Both the position numbers and the translations under genes were made by a program. A stretch of 7,023 bases of DNA from Candidatus Doudnabacteria bacterium (lineage in GTDB: Bacteria; Patescibacteriota; Doudnabacteria; UBA920; 2-01-FULL-50-11): NCBI GenBank assembly GCA_016205055.1, contig JACQJK010000100.1:1-7023 (forward strand), read 5' to 3'. The notes beneath the pieces are model-generated. The model searched no databases. It saw only the letters and a list, made by a program, of their open reading frames with translations, and was not told the DNA's origin. Shown one piece after another: positions 1 to 6,641 of the stretch; position 1 is the stretch's first letter; the number at the start of each line of letters is the position of its first letter.

Positions 1-2
1 AT

Positions 3-43
3 AACATCCTTACAAACTCCTGTTTTTAAGGATGTTTGTTTTT
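3..43. terminator. Hairpin with T-rich flank, putative terminator at the left edge
   Basis: Bases 3-12 and 27-36 form a perfect 10-bp inverted repeat. Inside it, after one mismatch (13 against 26), AAAC (14-17) pairs with GTTT (22-25) around a TCCT loop, giving about 14 bp of stem. On the plus strand the stem is followed by TGTTTTTATAATTT (37-50), which fits an intrinsic terminator for a rightward gene lying off the left edge. On the minus strand the hairpin lies about 70 nt past the stop codon of the ATPase gene and could also end that operon, but bases beyond position 1 are needed to see whether a T-tract follows. The stem is AT-rich, so strength is uncertain. Confidence 0.5.
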
Positions 44-108
44 ATAATTTATGCGGCAATTTACGGAAATCTTTTGTATCGCTTTGCTAACATTCCAACA
101 CAGCGAAA

Positions 109-1719
109 TCAAAATTTGATTTTTTCCCCGGGCTGCAATTGTTTTTGACCCTCTGCAGCCCGACTTGCTGGATTTGCGCTTTTCTTTACCAAGGGCGCAA
201 TCACTTTTTCGATCTTCTCTTCATCATCGTTGCTCTTTGGCTGGTTTACGACCTTGTCCCAAATGCTTTCGCTCGCGGGTGTCTCCTTAAGAGAGCCGGG
301 AGGGTTGACTTTTTCCACGGTTGCTTCGGCAATTGCAGCGGGTTGCGCCACTTTGGTTTTGAAACGGAAATTTTCCGCGTCCAGATCGCCTAACTGATTT
401 TCCTCGTTCGCGCTTTGCCTGAAAAACTCTTGGCCGAGCCAGCGGTTGATTTTTTCCTCAATTTCGGGGCGCTCGTTCCCGTATCTTTCTCGCGAAACCT
501 TAATGACCTTATCCGCGTTATTGGTGGGCTGGGAAAGCGGCGGGAGGGTTGAGGCGGAAAAAGGGTTGGAAGTAACACCGTCAATCATCAGTTTTACGTA
601 AACGTGATACTTGGGCAGATTAATCAGGTCATTCATGGTAAATACCGGATCGAACTCAATCTCCAAAAATTCCGCGTCGGCCGAACCGACTCGAAAGACC
701 ACCATGCTTCCTACGTTGCCGAAAACCGCGTCCCGCATCATAGTGTTTTTTTGATCGGTCACCAACTGACCGATGTACTGGTGCGCCATGATAAGGTTAA
801 GTCGGTACTTTCTGGCCTCGGACAGAATCGTCGCGAATGATTCTGTGGCGAAATTCTGAAATTCGTCCACGTAGAGATAAAAGTCTTTTCGGTCGCTCTC
901 GGGAATGTCAACTCGCGACATTGCGGCCAGCTGCAGCTTGGTAATCAGCATCGCGCCTAATAGCGAGGAATTGTCCTCTCCCACGCGGCCTTTGGACAAG
1001 TTGATCAGAAAAATTTTTTGATTATCCATGATTTCCCGAAGATCGATGGTGCTTTTCGGCTGGGCGACGATGTTCCGGATAATGGACGATGACAAAAATT
1101 GCCCGACTTTGTTTTGAATCGGCGCGATCGCCTCATTGCGGAATTTTTCGTTATAATTGGCGTATTCGTTGACCCAGAACGACTTGACCACCGGGTCTTT
1201 TATCTGATCGATGATTTTTTTCCGGTACTGCTTGTCCACCAGCATGCGGGCGATTCCTAACATGGTATTGCCCGGGGAATCCAGCAAAGCCAAGACGGTG
1301 TTACCCAAAATATATTCCATTCTAGCCGACCACACCCCGGCCCAAATTTTCGTGAACACTCCCATCAGGCCGGAGGCGACCAAATGTTTGTAGTTCGGAT
1401 CAACAGACTCCAAAATATTAAAGGCAATCGGGTAATGGGTATCGGCGGGGTTAAAGTAAACTACGTCGTTAACGCGGTGGTTGGGAATGTGGTTTAAAAG
1501 TTTTTCCACTGCTTCGCCGTGAGGGTCAATAAAGCACACGCCGTGCCCTTTTTGAATGTCTTGAATCGCCATGTTCTCCAACATTACCGATTTCCCCATT
1601 CCTGTTTTTCCAATCACGTAAGTATGGCGGCGGCGATCGTCGCGTCGAATGCCAAAAGGCACGTTTTTCCTGCGAAAATTTGTAGTCGCAAAAAAGTTTA
1701 TATCTTCTTCGTCTCCCAT
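109..1719 (-). CDS. TraD/VirD4-like P-loop ATPase (type IV secretion coupling-protein family), soluble form
   Basis: Probable hexameric ATPase of the conjugative coupling protein (VirD4/TraD, DUF87-like) family, which pumps DNA or delivers substrates at the inner membrane. Visible in its 536 residues: Walker A GKTGMGKS at 37-44 (K43), a conserved IDPHGE block at 64-69, Walker B FYLYVDEFQNF at 280-290 (D285, E286), and an AHQYIGQL sensor-like motif at 312-319. The ATPase fold seems to end near 395. A basic helical stretch follows (about 405-433), then about 100 residues rich in K, E, P, A and Q that look disordered. VirD4/TraD proteins normally start with membrane helices; this one begins almost directly with the ATPase domain. 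The ATG is the only early start, since the next Met is residue 41. It lies 9 nt after the preceding stop with no Shine-Dalgarno, which suggests translational coupling. Stop is TGA. The family call is firm; the substrate is unknown. Confidence 0.88.
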   Translation of the reverse strand: MGDEEDINFFATTNFRRKNVPFGIRRDDRRRHTYVIGKTGMGKSVMLENMAIQDIQKGHGVCFIDPHGEAVEKLLNHIPNHRVNDVVYFNPADTHYPIAFNILESVDPNYKHLVASGLMGVFTKIWAGVWSARMEYILGNTVLALLDSPGNTMLGIARMLVDKQYRKKIIDQIKDPVVKSFWVNEYANYNEKFRNEAIAPIQNKVGQFLSSSIIRNIVAQPKSTIDLREIMDNQKIFLINLSKGRVGEDNSSLLGAMLITKLQLAAMSRVDIPESDRKDFYLYVDEFQNFATESFATILSEARKYRLNLIMAHQYIGQLVTDQKNTMMRDAVFGNVGSMVVFRVGSADAEFLEIEFDPVFTMNDLINLPKYHVYVKLMIDGVTSNPFSASTLPPLSQPTNNADKVIKVSRERYGNERPEIEEKINRWLGQEFFRQSANEENQLGDLDAENFRFKTKVAQPAAIAEATVEKVNPPGSLKETPASESIWDKVVNQPKSNDDEEKIEKVIAPLVKKSANPASRAAEGQKQLQPGEKIKF

Positions 1720-1728
1720 AAAAAACGA

Positions 1729-3048
1729 CTAAAATGGTTCTTGCGAAACCGGCAAGTTGAGCGGCGCCTCGCCTTTTTTAATCTCGGTCTTAGTCAGTTG
1801 CGGGGCCTTCACTGTCACCAGCGGGAAGTGAAACACCGTGGCCAACTCCTCGATATTAAAAATAAACGGCTTGAACCCCTTGGTAAAGGAACGACTTTTA
1901 TAAAACATAAGCAGTCGCCTTTTTCTGCGGTTTACCAAAAAACTAATAAAGGGGGTTTCCAGGGTTTGGGAGAATTTGAAGTGGATGCCAGTCCAGGTCT
2001 TTTTCGTGTCTGGCTTCAGACCGTTCAGATTATTGTCGTCAAATTGCCGAAACGATCCCACCAAGGCATTGCGCTTGTTCTTATCAAACTTATCTTTTGG
2101 CGCCAAATACATTAAACGAATTTTAACCTTAAAGCCGATCTTTCCCAAGGAGGCCTCGATAGCCGCGATGATGTCTTTTTCACCGGGCGACAGGTGCATC
2201 ATCATGCTGGGCGGCTCGTATTCGGCAACAGAAGGACTAACCTGCGCCTCGCCGACCGTTGCGCCTTCAAAAATGCCGGTCAATCCGGAGAACACTCCTT
2301 CTAGGATCGAGCCCAAAAAACCCTTTTTTGGCTTTTCTTTCTTTTCCCCTTTGAGTTCCTTGACCAGCTCGCGCGCGTCCTCTTTCCACTCTTCGTCAAC
2401 CGGTCTAATCATAAACTGCGCCGCCATGAACTCATAGGGCTTGCAACTGGACAATGCCTCCAGCACCCCGGCCAACGGGTCAACGATGACTTCCGAAGCT
2501 TGGTGCTCAAACGCCCGGTAAGTTCGGATGGGATAGGCATCTTCCTTTTTCAGTTTGAATTCCGCTCCCCAAACGTCATAATAAGACGTTTTTGGATCAT
2601 AATTGGGTACGTTGTTTATGTAATCTTCAACTTGCTGAATCTCCGCGTCCGGGTAGTGCGCGTAGAAAGCCGACTCGAAAAGGTTGCGGTATCTTTCCGG
2701 CACCTTAAAAATGTATTTAATCTGGCCGCCAAAGCTGACGATTTCCATGCTGATCCAAAGCACTACTTGCCCGTGAAAGTATTTTTCGCCGAAAGTATAG
2801 TTGACGTGAATTGCGTGGAGTTGGGCAAAAATTTGCTCAACGGCTAAAAAGGTCTGCTCGTTTTCTTTCGGTATGTCCACGGTCAAAAAGATCCATTTGG
2901 TCGATTTAAGAAATTTGATCTGCTTATACTCGACAAATAAAAGCCAAGCTACGTATAAGCCGGCCAATACTAAAAAAATCCAGCCGCCTCGAGCGACCAG
3001 AAAACCGAATATGCCGAAAAGGTCTGATAAAGAGGACAAAACTCCCAT
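1729..3048 (-). CDS. Single-pass membrane protein, likely membrane partner of the downstream ATPase
   Basis: A 439-residue protein with one clear transmembrane segment at about 12-39, followed by a large, probably cytoplasmic part. In order: an alpha/beta region (about 50-145) containing KVPERYRNLFESAFYAHYPDAEI; a second soluble region (150-230); a lysine/glutamate-rich hinge (228-243); a glycine-rich, amphipathic stretch (243-265); and a C-terminal region (285-439) with the motif NIEELATVFHFP at 398-409 and APLNLP at 428-433. From memory of the family, an EELATLxHxP motif lies just ahead of the ATPase domain in longer one-piece coupling-type proteins of other bacteria. This protein therefore looks like the detached N-terminal half of the following ATPase, supplying its membrane anchor. 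The gene has its own promoter, and the start codon lies about 5 nt from the predicted transcription start. Stop is TAG. I know no characterised homologue; the ATPase-partner role is inferred from order, spacing and motif. Confidence 0.8.
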   Translation of the reverse strand: MGVLSSLSDLFGIFGFLVARGGWIFLVLAGLYVAWLLFVEYKQIKFLKSTKWIFLTVDIPKENEQTFLAVEQIFAQLHAIHVNYTFGEKYFHGQVVLWISMEIVSFGGQIKYIFKVPERYRNLFESAFYAHYPDAEIQQVEDYINNVPNYDPKTSYYDVWGAEFKLKKEDAYPIRTYRAFEHQASEVIVDPLAGVLEALSSCKPYEFMAAQFMIRPVDEEWKEDARELVKELKGEKKEKPKKGFLGSILEGVFSGLTGIFEGATVGEAQVSPSVAEYEPPSMMMHLSPGEKDIIAAIEASLGKIGFKVKIRLMYLAPKDKFDKNKRNALVGSFRQFDDNNLNGLKPDTKKTWTGIHFKFSQTLETPFISFLVNRRKRRLLMFYKSRSFTKGFKPFIFNIEELATVFHFPLVTVKAPQLTKTEIKKGEAPLNLPVSQEPF

Positions 3049-3059
3049 TTGGTTTTGTT

Positions 3060-3088
3060 ATTAGATAATTTTTTTTCTGGAAAGTCAA
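3060..3088 (-). promoter_or_regulatory. Sigma-70-type promoter of the membrane protein-ATPase operon
   Basis: On the minus strand TTGACT (3088-3083) is followed after exactly 17 bases by TCTAAT (3065-3060). Each hexamer matches the consensus at 5 of 6 positions. Transcription should start near 3053, an A, only about 5 nt before the ATG at 3048, so the mRNA would be nearly leaderless. The -35 hexamer contains the TGA stop codon (3087-3085) of the upstream sigma-like gene, so coding sequence and promoter are fused. No terminator separates the two genes, so read-through from upstream is also possible. Confidence 0.72.
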
Positions 3089-4212
3089 GGCAAAGTGTAT
3101 CTGCTTTTGCCGATTTTCTTAAAAAGTTTTTTGTCGGCAAGACCCACTAAAATGGTATTCCTTCTGACCAAGCGCTGTTTAAGCACTTCCTCGACGATGG
3201 CGTTTCTTTCCATGGGTTCGCCCGCAGAAAGAATCTCTTTGATGATGTCGGCAACAACGCCTTTTTTATAACCCCAATCCGAAAGAGCATAAATCCCCCG
3301 TCCGACCAAAATAAAACGCTCGTCCATAATCAGCTCATTATGCACGGTCTCCTTGTAAGCGGTTCTGTCGTCAAATCCCTGCTGATTGATGAGCTCGGTA
3401 ATCTTCGTGTAGTGCAGGGGCTTTTTTTCATGAGCTAACACCAAATAGGCCTTATCACCAACGTCACGAGGGTGAACGACTCTCCAGGATTTCAGTCCGA
3501 ATTCTCCAAAAGGATTGGCCTTGACTGTTTTACTGACGCGAATTAAATTTTCGATGACGCGATCATTAAAATAACTCTGCATCTCCAAATAGATGGAGTG
3601 TTGTTTGAATTTTTCTTTCAGATCATCAAATTGAAGCGGTACCCCGTGATTTTCTAAAATGTTTTCCAGCGAGTCATGAAAAGTATGCAACCGCGGAAGT
3701 TCGAAATCGGGAGTATACCAAGCCCGGTGGTAACGTTCCGTTTCTTCAAGAAGGTTAAAATACTCGCTAAGCTCAAGCAGAAAAAGCAAAGAGTTTATTT
3801 GCCGCTCCGTTTTACTGGAAATTAACAGGTGATCAATTAAAGCGTTTTCCCCAAAAATACTTCCGTGATCCTGCACGGTTTTTTTAATAATGTCCATTGA
3901 CCGATTGACTCCGCTTAACACTTCTTGGTTTTTTAGCTGCCGCAAACTCTCTTTTTCGATCTGGCGAACTCGCTCGCGAGTTAAATCGAGTCTGTTCCCA
4001 ATGGACTCCAAAGTGTGTGGCTTGTTTTCTGCAAGGCCGTAGCGCAAAGTAACAATCTGCCTCTCCCTGTCGCGCAGATTATTCAAGATGTCGGAAACCA
4101 AAGCGTGGGGATTAAATTCGGCAAGCGCATGAGCTTGTTCCGATTCCAAAACCGCGTCTAGTATCCCACCGCTTGATCCACTGTTTGAAATGTTTTCCGT
4201 ATTTTCGAGCAT
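3085..4212 (-). CDS. Sigma-70 region 4 protein with tandem winged-helix (HARE-HTH-like) domains
   Basis: A 375-residue DNA-binding protein. Residues about 36-96 are a typical sigma-70 region 4, including RDRERQIVTLRYGL (47-60) and the helix-turn-helix LESIGNRLDLTRERVRQIEK (68-87), the part that contacts the -35 box and the RNA polymerase flap. No region 2 or 3 is present, so it cannot open a promoter as a normal sigma factor. The rest looks like successive winged-helix units: about 105-166, 176-245, 252-313 and 316-375. The third resembles HARE-HTH, the fold also found in the RNA polymerase delta subunit (KPLHYTKITELI at 264-275; VGRGIYALSDWGY at 303-315). The N-terminal 30 residues are polar and probably flexible. 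The gene has a strong promoter and an approximately 87-nt leader. A weak GGA lies just before the ATG; stop is TGA. Likely role: transcription regulator or polymerase-associated factor; target unknown. Confidence 0.85.
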   Translation of the reverse strand: MLENTENISNSGSSGGILDAVLESEQAHALAEFNPHALVSDILNNLRDRERQIVTLRYGLAENKPHTLESIGNRLDLTRERVRQIEKESLRQLKNQEVLSGVNRSMDIIKKTVQDHGSIFGENALIDHLLISSKTERQINSLLFLLELSEYFNLLEETERYHRAWYTPDFELPRLHTFHDSLENILENHGVPLQFDDLKEKFKQHSIYLEMQSYFNDRVIENLIRVSKTVKANPFGEFGLKSWRVVHPRDVGDKAYLVLAHEKKPLHYTKITELINQQGFDDRTAYKETVHNELIMDERFILVGRGIYALSDWGYKKGVVADIIKEILSAGEPMERNAIVEEVLKQRLVRRNTILVGLADKKLFKKIGKSRYTLP

Positions 4213-4299
4213 ATTCCGTATTTGATTAAGTATGCAGTTTAACCTATCTGTAACTATGGCTCTTTCACTTGCGAAAAAAACCAGTTTTTTCTATAAAAC
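4213..4299 (-). other. Untranslated leader of the sigma-like gene
   Basis: This is the predicted 5' untranslated region between the promoter and the ATG, about 87 nt long. It holds an A6/T6 inverted repeat around CCAG (4275-4290), which is too AT-rich and tight-looped to be a convincing terminator. I see no known riboswitch motif, no upstream ORF of note and only a weak GGA ahead of the start. The remaining part of the gap, 4335-4420, holds AT-rich sequence upstream of the promoter and no recognisable terminator after secF. Confidence 0.45.
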
Positions 4300-4305
4300 A
4301 AGCCA

Positions 4306-4334
4306 ATTCTATCACAGTTTACCATTTTTGTCAA
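4306..4334 (-). promoter_or_regulatory. Near-consensus extended -10 promoter of the sigma-like gene
   Basis: On the minus strand a perfect TTGACA (4334-4329) is followed after 17 bases by TAGAAT (4311-4306), a 5-of-6 match, with TGA directly before it (4314-4312), giving the TGn extended -10 motif. AT-rich sequence lies upstream. Transcription should start near 4299, leaving about 87 nt of untranslated leader before the ATG at 4212. This is the best match to the housekeeping consensus in the window and implies strong constitutive transcription of the sigma-like gene. Confidence 0.85.
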
Positions 4335-4420
4335 ATTATCCATCGCTAAGTTTTTGTGGTTGAAAATGATAAATTTCCCACGCCAAAAAACATCAGCTTT
4401 AACTTGACAGGAGATTCGAT

Positions 4421-5317
4421 TTAATTTTTGCGCCAGGCAACTAGCAAGGCCGACGCGATATAAATTGAGGAGTAAGTTCCTACGGTAATTCCGACGAGCA
4501 GTGAAATTGAAAAAAAGAAAGTCGATGTTCCCCCGAAAAGCACCAGCGCCAACAGCACGAGAATCACGGTCATCGAAGTATTGAGCGATCGCGTTAGTGT
4601 TTGGTTGATGCTAAAGTTTACAACTTCCTCAAAATCCAAACCGAGGTCTTTTTGCATATTCTCACGCAAGCGATCAAATACAACGATGGTATCGTGTACG
4701 GAAAAACCCAAGACTGTCAGAAGAGAAGTGACGAATAAGGAATCGACTTGGACTCCGCCAAACCTTCCCAACAATGAAAATACGCCCAAAACAATTATTA
4801 AGTCGTGAGCTAAAGCTATTATCGCCGCCAAACCAAGTCGCCATGCGCTTACTCTTTTCTCGGTTTTCGCTTGACCCACTTTTCGAAACGCGTAAGCAAT
4901 GTAAAACAAAATACCGACTGTGACCAGAAAAATTTGCCAGACCGCTTTTGAGCGCAGTTCTTTACCGATTAACGGGCCGATGGTGTCAAAACGCAACTCC
5001 TCAAACTCGCCGTAACCCGCTTTGATCAACTCGAACAACTTCTCTCGATCGGCTTGAGAAGTCAAACTCTGGGTTTTGATAATGACGTTGCCGTTTTGCC
5101 CGGGTTGCACGACAACATTCGGATACCCCGCCGCGGCTAAACTCTCCGCAAGGTTTTGCGCAGAAGGGGAAGTTTTGAAATTCAGTTCCAAAATGCTGCC
5201 GCCCACAAAGTCAATGCCAAAATTAAGGCGAAAGACCGCCAAAGAAACTATACTGGCCGCAACGAGGAGGCCGGAGATCAAGAAAAAAATTTTGCGATAC
5301 TTGGTGACCCGCAGCAT
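4421..5317 (-). CDS. secF: Protein translocase subunit SecF
   Basis: SecF pairs with SecD to form the proton-motive-force-driven accessory unit of the SecYEG translocase, acting in the inner membrane and the extracytoplasmic space. With the ATG start chosen here it has 298 residues, normal for SecF. Visible: a first membrane helix (about 10-30), the family signature GIDFVGGS (34-41), a short extracytoplasmic domain (about 45-120) ending in TIGPLIGKEL, then five membrane helices. Conserved residues in the later helices include the Asp of ALAHDLI (172), the Asp of SVHDTIVVFDRLREN (209) and the Arg of NQTLTRSLNTS (243); the equivalents of the last two are needed for proton coupling in studied SecDF. 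The frame also opens at a TTG at 5335, which would add six residues and overlap secD by 17 nt. The ATG at 5317 lies 1 nt after the secD stop and has GGAG 12 nt upstream, so I prefer it. Stop is TAA. Confidence 0.95.
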   Translation of the reverse strand: MLRVTKYRKIFFLISGLLVAASIVSLAVFRLNFGIDFVGGSILELNFKTSPSAQNLAESLAAAGYPNVVVQPGQNGNVIIKTQSLTSQADREKLFELIKAGYGEFEELRFDTIGPLIGKELRSKAVWQIFLVTVGILFYIAYAFRKVGQAKTEKRVSAWRLGLAAIIALAHDLIIVLGVFSLLGRFGGVQVDSLFVTSLLTVLGFSVHDTIVVFDRLRENMQKDLGLDFEEVVNFSINQTLTRSLNTSMTVILVLLALVLFGGTSTFFFSISLLVGITVGTYSSIYIASALLVAWRKN

Positions 5318-5318
5318 T

Positions 5319-6617
5319 TTAATTCTTGACTCCAAAGAGTCGGTGATTTTGAAAAAATTTACTCATGGTGGTAATTCTTAAAAATGTCTTGGTAACCGTT
5401 AACGCCGAAAACATCGAAACAATAATGCCCATGCTTAAAGTTATGGCAAAGCCGCGGATGATGCTGGTGCCGAAATAACCAAGCACGAAAGTGGTGATCA
5501 AGCTGGAAACGTTTGAGTCGCGAATGGAAGTCCAAGCCCGGGCAAACCCGTCTTCCACCGCGCGCACCACATCTTTCCCGCGCGCGAGCTCTTCTTTGGT
5601 GCGCTCAAAGATCAAAATATTCGCGTCAATCGCCATGCCGATCGACAAAATAAATCCGGTAATTCCGGCAATCGTAAGCGTAATGTTAAATATTTTGAAC
5701 AAGGCCAAGGACACGAGCGAATAAATTAAAAGCGCTACGACGGCAAGAAATCCCGGCAAGCGATAGAAAACAATCATAAACAGCCCTACCGCGCTCAAGC
5801 CAATTATGCCTGCGGTCAAACTTTTGATAACGGAAACTTTTCCCAATGACGGACCGACGTTCTGTTGTGAAAGGAGTTGAATTGACACGGGCAGCGCTCC
5901 CGAATTTAAACGTGTAGTGAGTTCTTTTGCCTCTTCCAGGGTGAAATGGCCGGTAATCACGGCACGCCCGTCTTTGATTACGGTTTGCACTACCGGCGCG
6001 GACAGCAGTTGGCCGTCCAGAAAAATGGCTACCCGCCTCCCCAAGTTTTTCCCGGTGATCTCGGCAAAGAGATCCTTGCCTTCACTATTAAAAATCAAAG
6101 AAACTTGCGGAAGATTAAGACCTTGGTCCGACCCAAAGGCCACCTCCGCTCGGCTAAGATGGGCGCCGGAGAGTTTAGTGGGAAGAAAAAGAGCACTGAA
6201 ATCTTGCTCTTCCTCCCCTTCTGTCGGGACAAAATCCGGATTCTCTTCCCTAAACTCCAAAAGCGGTGTTTGACCGATCTGCTTTACCGCGGCGTCTATG
6301 TCTTTAATGCCTGGGAGTTCAATAATCAGCCGATCATCGCCAGAAACCTGAACTTGCGGTTCGGAAACTCCGAAAGCGTTTACCCGTCGCTCGATCACGT
6401 CGCGAACAGAATTCATCGCGTCCTTGTGGGCGTCGCTGGGAATATTCGTTAAATCGCCCTGGTAAACCAGATGCGTCCCGCCCTGCAGGTCTAAACCCAG
6501 ACGGTAAGAAAAATTACGCCCAAAAAGCCGCGCGCCATAGGGGTTGGCAAAGTAGGCGGCGAATCCAGCTACGATCACAATAACGCAAAAAGTGGAAAAT
6601 ATCTTTTTTTTGCTCAT
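5319..6617 (-). CDS. secD: Protein translocase subunit SecD
   Basis: SecD, partner of SecF, helps complete export by drawing substrate through SecYEG on the outer face of the membrane. It has 432 residues, at the short end for the family. Visible: an N-terminal membrane helix (about 5-24), the signature YRLGLDLQGGTHLVY (38-52), the P1 head and base domains (about 55-250) including RRVNAFGVSEPQVQ (77-90) and IIELPGI (98-104), then five membrane helices from about 262. GMAIDANILIFER (327-339) carries the Asp (330) whose equivalent is essential for proton-coupled work in characterised SecDF. VEDGFARAWTSIRDSNVSSL (354-373) is the usual conserved loop. All key motifs are intact. An acidic insert (about 130-140, with EGEEEQD) lies in P1. 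The ATG coincides with the predicted transcription start; no in-frame Met follows until residue 68, beyond the signature, so the start is secure. Stop is TAA. Confidence 0.97.
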   Translation of the reverse strand: MSKKKIFSTFCVIVIVAGFAAYFANPYGARLFGRNFSYRLGLDLQGGTHLVYQGDLTNIPSDAHKDAMNSVRDVIERRVNAFGVSEPQVQVSGDDRLIIELPGIKDIDAAVKQIGQTPLLEFREENPDFVPTEGEEEQDFSALFLPTKLSGAHLSRAEVAFGSDQGLNLPQVSLIFNSEGKDLFAEITGKNLGRRVAIFLDGQLLSAPVVQTVIKDGRAVITGHFTLEEAKELTTRLNSGALPVSIQLLSQQNVGPSLGKVSVIKSLTAGIIGLSAVGLFMIVFYRLPGFLAVVALLIYSLVSLALFKIFNITLTIAGITGFILSIGMAIDANILIFERTKEELARGKDVVRAVEDGFARAWTSIRDSNVSSLITTFVLGYFGTSIIRGFAITLSMGIIVSMFSALTVTKTFLRITTMSKFFQNHRLFGVKN

Positions 6618-6623
6618 GAGAAA

Positions 6624-6632
6624 ATTATACCA
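6624..6632 (-). promoter_or_regulatory. Extended -10 promoter of secDF giving a leaderless mRNA
   Basis: On the minus strand TGG (6632-6630) directly precedes a perfect TATAAT (6629-6624), the TGnTATAAT extended -10 pattern. Six bases then separate it from the secD ATG, so the usual start distance places transcription on the A of ATG itself. The -35 position (about 6652-6647, reading GTGGCC) does not resemble TTGACA and falls inside the neighbouring hairpin, in line with a promoter that relies on the extended -10. Confidence 0.72.
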
Positions 6633-6641
6633 TGAAATGCA

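Noticed and set aside
1519..2115. 198-residue plus-strand open frame
   Set aside because: It lies antisense across the ends of two well-supported minus-strand genes and its protein shows no domain pattern; it is a shadow frame.
4275..4290. A6/T6 inverted repeat in the leader of the sigma-like gene as an attenuator or terminator
   Set aside because: The stem is only A-T pairs with a CCAG loop and no GC core, so it is unlikely to stop transcription.
4381..4420. Intrinsic terminator after secF
   Set aside because: There is a TTTTTT run on the minus strand (4390-4385), but no stem can be formed directly upstream of it.
4404..4432. TTGACA on the plus strand (4404-4409) as a rightward promoter
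   Set aside because: No -10-like hexamer lies at 16-18 bases, and no plus-strand gene follows.
5946..6452. 168-residue plus-strand open frame antisense to secD
   Set aside because: It overlaps the conserved SecD P1 region entirely and has no recognisable features or start context.
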